From: Macrothele yani
Lineage: Eukaryota > Arthropoda > Arachnida > Araneae > Macrothelidae
DNA: 64,000 nucleotides
Assembly (NCBI GenBank): GCA_039090855.1
Contig: CM077013.1
Location: 138,219,240-138,283,239, forward strand
Reading direction: 5' to 3'
Every line of letters begins with the position of its first letter. Positions within the stretch are counted from its first letter, which is position 1. The notes beneath the pieces are model-generated. The model saw nothing but the letters and a program-made list of their open reading frames with translations. It was not told the origin of the DNA and made no database searches. Both the position numbers and the translations under genes were made by a program. Positions 57,690 to 64,000 of the stretch are shown piece by piece.

Positions 57690-58420
57690 CATCATAATTG
57701 TCAATATATATCAATCCTCTGCTGGATGAAGGTCTCCCCACATTTCTTCCACAACGGACTGTCTTTAACTAGTCTCCCCCATCCATCCATCCATCTCCCA
57801 CGTGGTCTTCTGGGTATTTTCCTGTCCCCTGGAATCCAGAATGAAATTTCGGTTGTTCATTGATTGTTCGTTCTCCTGGGAATATGTCTAGCCCATTGCC
57901 ATTTGAGGGATTTTACTCTGATCATGATGTCTTCCACTCTTGTCATTTTCCTTATCCACGAGTTCCTCTTTTTATGTTTCTTGGTTACACCAGGCGTGCA
58001 TCTCTCCATGGTTATTTCGGTTGTCTGCAGTCTCTGTATGTCATTTTTTAGTTACGGTCCACGTCTTTGCTCCGTGCGTAAGTATTGGAAGGATGCATTG
58101 ATTAAGCAGTTTCCTTTTAACACATAATGGTATATTGCTCTTGAAAATTATAGTTTCTTCCAAAAACTCTCCAACTAAGCTTTATACGACAATTAATTTC
58201 TTCATGAATGTGACCCTCGCTTGATGTCCGCTGCCCAAGGTAAATATAGGAATTGGTTATGTCCTTCAGCTTTCCCCCATCAATTGATAAAACTCCATTC
58301 CTTGTAAAATCATTGTACATCAGTTTTGTCTTCTGAAAGTTCATTTTTAATCTCCATTTCTTTACTCTTCTCAGCAAGTTCCTGGATCATACTCTGTAGC
58401 TCTGAAGTATTATTTCAAAG
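57690..58420 (-). pseudogene. LINE (non-LTR retrotransposon) reverse transcriptase C-terminal part
   Basis: Minus strand: RRVKKWRLKMNFQKTKLMYN, SYIYLGQRTSSEGHIHEE, INCRIKLSWRVFGRN, then ILPILTHGAKTWTV and, in another frame, SLKWQWARHIPRR and RRPRGRWMDGW with LWKKCGETFIQQ. These are the thumb and C-terminal region of LINE proteins often annotated as endonuclease-reverse transcriptase, probably the RTE group. The 3' UTR is very short and ends in ATG/ATC-type triplets (57680-57705), as in RTE elements. 5' truncated, as most LINE copies are. Confidence 0.82.
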
Positions 58421-58439
58421 GCCTCTGAAGGGCTCTTTG

Positions 58440-58592
58440 AAATATTTTTTTCTATTCAAAAATATACCGGAAGCAAAACCAGACCAAAATCGGGTCAGGC
58501 TGTCCCTGACCCGACCCGTTTCACCCGCACGAAATTGTTGATCCGATGACCCGTTAACCCTCTAACCCGTGACCCGTTTCCATCTCTGCCAC
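58440..58592 (-). repeat. GGGTC-rich repeat end, copy 1
   Basis: The complement begins cagagatggaaacgggtcac and contains many gggtc/gggtt motifs, then ttttggtctggttttgcttc. Matches 60333-60450 in inverted orientation. Possibly a hAT-type end. Confidence 0.6.
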
Positions 58593-58611
58593 TATCCCGA
58601 GTCAAATTCGA

Positions 58612-58807
58612 AAGACACAGTGATCTAAGCACTGGCTTCTGAGCATTCGTCCGAGGAGGGTCCGAGTTCGAATCCCGGTAAGGCATGGATGTTTTGCTTG
58701 CCTAATGGCACTAGTTTTTTTCCCTTTCCTGGAACCAGTGGCTTTAAATTAGGGATGAGGAAACACATCCATCCATCAAGTTGCTCACTGTGGTTGCTAA
58801 ACCTCCC
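58612..58807 (+). repeat. tRNA-derived SINE, family A, copy 7 (decayed)
   Basis: agtgatctaagcactggctt, gagttcgaatcccggtaagg, then a body ending tgctcactgtggttgctaaa. No poly-A; the minisatellite begins directly behind it. Confidence 0.85.
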
Positions 58808-59450
58808 CTGCCTCAGAAAATCTAAGATTGAAACCAGCCTCAGACGGTCTAGGATTGAAACAGGCCTCAGAAAGTCTAGGATTGAAACCGGCCTCAGAAA
58901 GTCTAAGATTGAAACCGGCCTCAGAAAGTCTAGGATTGAAACCGGCCTCAGAAAGTCTAATATTGAAAGCGGCCTCAGAAAGTCTGGGATTGATACCGGT
59001 CTCAGAAAAGCTAGGATTGAAACCGGCCTCAGAAAGTCTAGGATTGCAACCGGCCTCAGAAAGTCTAAGATTGAAACCGGCCTCAGAAAGTCTAATATTG
59101 AAAGCGGCCTCAGAAAGTCTGGGATTGATACCGGCCTCAGAAAAGCTAGGATTGAGATCGACCTCAGACAATCTGTGACTGAAACCTGCCTCAGACAATC
59201 TAGTATTGAAACTGGTCTCAGACAGTCTAGGATTTAAACCAGCCTCAGAAAACCTAGGGTTGAAACCTGCCTCCGACAATCTGTGACTGAAACCTGCCTC
59301 AGACAATCTAGTATTGAAACTGGTCTCAGACAGTCTAGGATTTAAACCAGCCTCAGAAAACCTAGGGTTGAAACCTGCCTCCGACAATCTAGCATTGAAG
59401 CTGGTGTCAGAAATTCTAGGATTGAAACAAGCCTCAGAAAATCTACGATT
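58808..59450 (-). repeat. 27-bp minisatellite derived from a Tc1 helix-turn-helix segment (~24 units)
   Basis: The unit ctcagaaagtctaggattga aaccggc is 27 bp, hence open in several frames on both strands. On the minus strand it encodes (LSEAGFNPR)n, with the last unit fused to LLPTSTVNRRFSEACFNPR. In Tc1-like proteins that is the recognition helix and following residues. A higher-order block of ~135 bp is duplicated (58955-59090 and 59090-59170 region, and again ~59170-59390). The 227-residue frame is a by-product of the period. Confidence 0.9.
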
Positions 59451-59860
59451 CACAGTCGATGTCGGTAGAAGGATGCCCATATCTGCCTGTACACATCGTC
59501 GGATGTCGTCATCTGTAAACTGCAGGGCTACTACGGCATGCAGTCAAATGCGGCGATCGAGGCATTGCCCCTTCCGTAGAACACCAGGTCTACTACGGCG
59601 ACCCTCCTTATTTTCCTCCAACCACAGTCTCCCAGTTCGGCCAACCGATTTTGCATTCCGATGCGTTTCCGTCACGATGCGACGCAGGGATCAACCATGC
59701 CTTGGTAAAGGTGTTTATGTGAAGCCTTTCGTAAAGGTGTCCATGTAACGGTAGCATTCCCTGTGACGTTGGTCAATCATTCTCGCTGCTCACATGTGCT
59801 TTTGCTTCCTACATCAGTCCGATTCAGTGGTCCATACTTCCAGGTGAGGATGACCATACT
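59450..59860 (-). pseudogene. Tc1 transposase relic 11, N-terminal DNA-binding part
   Basis: Minus strand, frames with stops: SVGRTGRLWLEENKEGRRSR, PGVLRKGQCLDRRI, HAVVALQFTDDDIRRCVQAD, MGILLPTSTVNRRFSEA. This resembles the two-part DNA-binding domain of Tc1-like transposases. It leads directly into the 27-bp array. No catalytic domain follows. Confidence 0.6.
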
Positions 59861-60069
59861 TATCTAAGTAGTGGAGTTTTGCCTTTACATCTCTGTGACC
59901 TCTCACGTGATTGGTCCACAACTGCGATCATTAATATAATCCTACTATTGACACATATCCAACAATTTTCATGGCGCTTCGATAAATACTTCTTGGTGTG
60001 GAATTTTCTGTTTCGAACAAAGTATTTTGTTCATTCTCCTTTTTTCCTACCACGAATTTCTTCCACCAG

Positions 60070-60107
<38 letters not shown>

Positions 60108-60180
60108 AACGAGGAGTGTCAACGTAAACGTGCAACAGAATGCATATAAATTTTCCATTAGCTGTAATGTCGGACAACGG
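59861..60180. other. Spacer with (CA)n microsatellite
   Basis: (CA)n at ~60070-60104. Otherwise nothing recognised. Confidence 0.6.
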
Positions 60181-60328
60181 GGTGGGCGAGTAGCAAGAGG
60201 CGTATATTGCTGCCTTGTCGTCCGAGCATGACCTTGGTGCTGGACTCTTATAGGGCATGAGTGGTGTGTGATTTTTAGGCCGCTGGCTCTCTGGCACTTT
60301 CGTGGAAATAGTGGCTTTGAATTAGTTC
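60181..60328 (+). repeat. Possible decayed SINE family A, copy 8
   Basis: gggcatgagtggtgtgtgat, ccgctggctctctggcactt and agtggctttgaattag follow the order of the SINE body. The tRNA head is not clear. Confidence 0.5.
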
Positions 60329-60332
60329 AGGG

Positions 60333-60450
60333 CAGAGATGGAAACGGGTAAAGGGTCAACGGGTAGACACTTTCTTTCGGGTCAAGGTGTTCTTGACCCG
60401 ATTTCTACCTGGTTTTATTTACGTTTTATTTTCGAAAATAAAAAAAAATA
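60333..60450 (+). repeat. GGGTC-rich repeat end, copy 2
   Basis: cagagatggaaacgggtaaa, then gggtcaacgggtag and cttgacccgatttctacctg. Inverted relative to copy 1 at 58440-58592; the two tips face each other, so they are not the two ends of one element. Confidence 0.6.
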
Positions 60451-60629
60451 TTTTAAATAAAAATGCGTACTGTGGAATTTTGTGCTTTATATTGGTTCCA
60501 GCGGAGTGAGAAATGATTTGTTACAAACACTTATGTAAGAAATGATTTGTTATAAACACAATTGTGAACCTCCACTCGAACGTGACTTATTGATTCATTG
60601 CCGTGCAAGTACAAGCACCAACAGTAGAA

Positions 60630-62600
60630 AAAACAGAACGAATCAGCGTTCTCGATCCAAATTTAGAACCTTCGGTTTATCCTCTTCTTTTTCCAAATAG
60701 TGATCAAAGTTAGGCCATTGACATTCCATTGCAACATAGACCAACGTCTTTACTAAGTGGTGTTAACCGATGTGCAAAACGACGGTCAGAGTTTACGCAA
60801 ATGCAGTACTATCAACATCGTCTTTCGATCTGTGACGAATTCAATCCATTATTAAGCGCAGGAAAGCTTACGCAGCAATACATTGTTGATGCGTATGTAA
60901 GAATGGTAGCTAACAGACTAAATTACATACCACAAAATCAGTCTCAGTTAAATGTCGAAAAGTATAAGTGTCTGATGAACCAAATTCAGAATGATGGAGA
61001 TGATGAGTTCCTTCCTAAAGAAGCTCTTATTTTTCCATCATCATTTCAAGGTAGTCCACGAAATATGATGCAAAATTATCAGGATGCAGTGGCAAATGTC
61101 AGAAAGTATGACAAGCCTGATTGTTTCCTTACCATGACCTGCAACCCGAAATGGGAGGAAATTACTGAAAACTTGAACGCTTATATTTTTGGAGTTCTTG
61201 TAACTAAAGTTCATGTACTCGAATTCCAAAGAAGAGAGATATTTTCGGAGTTCTTGTAACCAAAGTTCATGTACTCGAATTCCAAAGAAGCTTCCCCATG
61301 CTCATATGCTATTGATTTTGAAAGAAGAGGACAAACCAACATTGCCTGAGAGAATTGGCCATATTGTATTGGCAGAACTTCCAGATAAAGAGCATTTACC
61401 AGTTTTGCATGCAACTGTTACGAAACACGTGGTTCATGGCCCGTGTAGTGAAAGTAATCACAATTCACATTATATGGAAGATGACAAATGTAAGAAGCAA
61501 TTTCCGAAGTTTTTTTAAAATGAAACAGTAGCTGACAAAGGCGGGTATCCTTTATATCGGCGTAGAAAGAATGGTGCAACCACAACTGTTTCTGGTAAAA
61601 TTATTGATAACAGCTGGATTGTCCCTTATAATCCGTAACTTTTGTTAAAGTACAATTGCCGCATTATTGTTGAGGTGTGCGCTTCTGTGAAAAGCCTGAA
61701 ATACCTTCTCAAGTACGTATACGAAGGTCATGACTGTGCAAATGTGCATATAACAAAGCACAACACCAAATACCACGAAGCAAAAAGTCATGCTGATTCC
61801 CGATACGTTAGCGCACCTGACGCAAAGTGGCGAATACTTGGTTATGATATGTATTAGCAATCTCATACAATAGTTGGATTACCTGTTCACCTTCCTAAAG
61901 AACAGAACATTACCTTTAATCCGGAGCATTTAAACAATGATCGAAATGCAGTTGTTCATAATACTCAAAGTGATACAATGCTGACAGCATGGTTCAAACT
62001 AAATGAGGGCAATGAAGATGCGTGATCCATTTCATATAGCGACATGCCAAGATATTATGTGTTCAATAAAAAGGAAAGACAATGTGTTCAACGAAAACGT
62101 GGTGGAGTTAATGTGATTAGAAGAATGTATTCAGTTAACCTTGGCTCTGATCCAGAAATATATCTCTGATCCGGAAAGATATTGCTTGTTCCTTCCATTC
62201 CTATTTCAGTGTTAGTGGTTGCTTTGTTACTTCATGTGTCTGGAGTGAAAAGCTATACAGATCTAAGAACAGTCAATGGAATTCTATATGATACCTTCCA
62301 AGAAGCTGCATTGCAGAAAGGTTTAATTAAGAATGATGAAACATGGGAGAAAACCTTAGATGAAGAAACAGTTTGCAGTGTGCCTCGACATCTACGGAGC
62401 TATTTGTATACATTCTTATCTTTATTTCACCAAACAATGCACAAGAATTGTTTGAAAAATATAAATCCCATCTTTAGGAAAATTTTGAATACGGACATAA
62501 CATTGGAAATACTGATGACTGGGAACATTGCTTGAATCTGACCCTTCAACAGATTAACGACACGAATTACAAATTTAAATTCAGCAGGTAACACCAAGTC
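60630..62600 (+). pseudogene. Helitron Rep/helicase polyprotein, N-terminal (Rep) part
   Basis: Rolling-circle transposon protein. EPSVYPLLFPN at ~60660; the main frame 60729-61259 reads RSEFTQMQYYQHRLSICDEF, NPLLSAGKLTQQYIVDAYV, PRNMMQNYQDAVANVRKY and CFLTMTCNPKWEEITENL, all typical of the Helitron N-terminal domain. After a frame change come LPHAHMLLIL (the HUH motif), then HVVHGPCSESNHNSHYMEDD. YLLKYVYEGHD (~61700) is the tyrosine motif and SRYVSAPDAKWRILGYDM lies beyond it. The last recognised part is TDLRTVNGILYDTFQEAAL to about 62590. Stops at ~61518, 61637, 61857 and 62023. No helicase motifs follow, so only the Rep half is present. Confidence 0.88.
61191..61290 (+). repeat. ~44-bp direct duplication inside the Helitron gene
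   Basis: ggagttcttgtaactaaagt tcatgtactcgaattccaaa gaag starts at 61191 and again at 61247 (one C/T difference), 56 bp apart. It breaks the reading frame before the HUH motif. Confidence 0.88.
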
Positions 62601-62783
62601 CCACTTGACAGGTCCCCTGTGGCTGAAGAACATCTACATACACAGTCTTGCATTTATTATTACGTTCACCTGGTTCGGACAATTAGGTTTCCCGTACTTG
62701 CTTAACCTTTTATTACAACATTTCCGTGTTAATTATGTATTCCTTGTTCCTTCCATTCGTATTTCAGTGTTAGTGGTAGCTCA
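62178..62783. repeat. Direct repeats flanking a 560-bp Helitron segment
   Basis: ttgttccttccattc(c/g)tat ttcagtgttagtggt at ~62185 and ~62746. The segment between includes the last Helitron coding block. Confidence 0.75.
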
Positions 62784-64000
62784 GCTTGTTTACTACGGCC
62801 GCAAGGTTCGCACCACCTTCGGGTGCGTTACCGTGTCTTTGTTTTCTGCAGTATTTTAGCCTTCTGATGTTTCTCATTCAAACTGTTCTAGAATTAGTTG
62901 CTTCGGGAGCAGGATCAGTCGACTATTGGCTTTTCCTAGTCGTTCACTGATACCAGAAAAGCCACTCCCCCGGGTTGTTGCACTCCTAATGAAGGCAATC
63001 TGGTTTTTTCAGTTTCAAATTTATTTTACTTTATTTTTCTACGTTCCTACCTTCACAAAAAAAATTATGTTCATTATATATATAGGGCAAAACAAAGCAA
63101 AATATTGCACTAAAGAAATAAAAATTAAAATTAACACTAAAATTACAATAAAGACCAACAGGCACCAAAAAACACCATCCGAACCAGGTTAGCTTCAAAC
63201 GATGCAAAGTACCGAATAAAGAATGCAGGGAAGCATATTAATGACTGATCTCTTGCCGGCTTCGTCGAGGGCAAGCAACAAGAAAACACTCACTAATCTA
63301 CTAAGACCAGAGAATTTTGGGTTTCTGCTGTTTTAGTTTGCTAAAAGGACCAATTAAATTTATGGGAAATTTGTCAATAAAAGGGATAACTAATAAAAAC
63401 CCATACCCAGCAAACTAAAACACATTTGCCCGACCTCACAACAAAAACAAAATTGAAGAAAGTAAGCAAAAAGTATTCAACCAAAAAATGTACCGAAGGG
63501 ATACTTAAACATGTTACAAGAATGAAACAAACTACCAGTCAAAATAACCAGTAATTACAAAAAAGTTTTTTACAAAATAATCATAAGACAAAACAAATTA
63601 AAGAAGAAAAAGCAAACAACCAAATGAAAAAGCAAAGAACATCCTAATTTATGAAAAAGGAGTACAACCTCCCTCAACACATATCCAGAAAAAACAGTTC
63701 TAACCCCAAAAGTGAACAAAAAGACCAATGCAAGCAACACAGTTGCAAAACAAAAAACCCAAAGCCCACAGCAAAAGCAACAACAGAGCTGCAAAAAAAA
63801 ATTATTATAAAGGATGATACCAAAGGGCATGGTTTCAAGAACCAGAAAAGAAAAAATGTAAACCCAACAAACAAAGAAAAATAATAAAATATAACCATGT
63901 TACACATAGTGCAAACCCACAATTCCCATTATAAATAATTAACTAACAGCAAAATAATTTATATCAAAGTGCCTGGCTTTTCACTAACCAGCAAGCCTTA
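62784..64000. other. AT-rich region without recognised genes
   Basis: A-rich on the plus strand from ~63040 on. A short hairpin (cgcaccaccttcgggtgcg) lies at ~62809-62827 but lacks the CTRR that would make it a Helitron end. Frames at 63570-63922 are low complexity. Confidence 0.5.

Noticed and set aside
58797..59480. 227-residue minus-strand frame as a repeat protein gene
   Set aside because: The frame stays open because the unit is 27 bp; plus-strand frames of 116 and 182 residues exist over the same DNA. It is part of a transposase-derived minisatellite.
62809..62827. Helitron 3' terminal hairpin
   Set aside because: The stem-loop is present, but the CTRR tetranucleotide expected about 10 nt downstream is missing.

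Overview
This window looks like a stretch of invertebrate, probably arthropod, nuclear genome made almost wholly of transposable elements and tandem repeats. The basis is the element mix: Transib, many Tc1/mariner and hAT DNA transposons, Penelope-like elements (PLEs) with GIY-YIG domains, a Helitron, a LINE tail, and tRNA-derived SINEs. A chelicerate is plausible but the sequence does not prove it. I found no host protein gene, no functional tRNA or rRNA gene and no bacterial feature. Nearly every coding region is a decayed transposase or reverse transcriptase with stops and frameshifts. Layout. 1-3.7 kb: a Transib (RAG1-related) transposase pseudogene split by a PLE that inserted as an inverted repeat. 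4.2-14.6 kb: five Tc1/mariner relics, two of them with clear terminal inverted repeats (TIRs) and a TA duplication in one, mixed with two tRNA-headed SINE families and a fold-back tRNA-like repeat. 14.8-16.9 kb: duplicated AT-rich sequence, then the C-terminal part of a Transib transposase. 17.4-22.8 kb: SINE copies and a 3.7-kb AT-rich satellite with a 663-bp higher-order period. 23.9-30.2 kb: a mariner relic, then a 5.6-kb element with ~1-kb inverted arms enclosing a second mariner. 30.4-32.8 kb: a hAT C-terminal scrap next to a nearly complete PLE. 33.0-35.0 kb: a hAT-type element with an 8-bp target duplication. 35.3-40.4 kb: a 78-bp minisatellite and a large fold-back element. 40.6-46.1 kb: two Tc1 relics whose coding segments have been amplified into ~107-bp and ~86-bp arrays. 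46.3-47.9 kb: a mariner with a triplicated 3' end. 48.3-53.8 kb: a BED-finger hAT element carrying a nested Tc1, followed directly by another Tc1. 55-60.4 kb: SINEs, fold-backs, a Tc1, a LINE tail, and a 27-bp minisatellite built from a Tc1 helix-turn-helix segment. 60.6-62.6 kb: a Helitron Rep fragment. The last 1.4 kb is AT-rich with nothing recognised. Two themes stand out. First, at least four tandem arrays here derive from pieces of DNA-transposon coding sequence, three from Tc1 and one from mariner. Second, two unrelated PLE families carry hammerhead-ribozyme-like cores at the same place downstream of the GIY-YIG domain. Nested insertions with target duplications give a partial insertion order.
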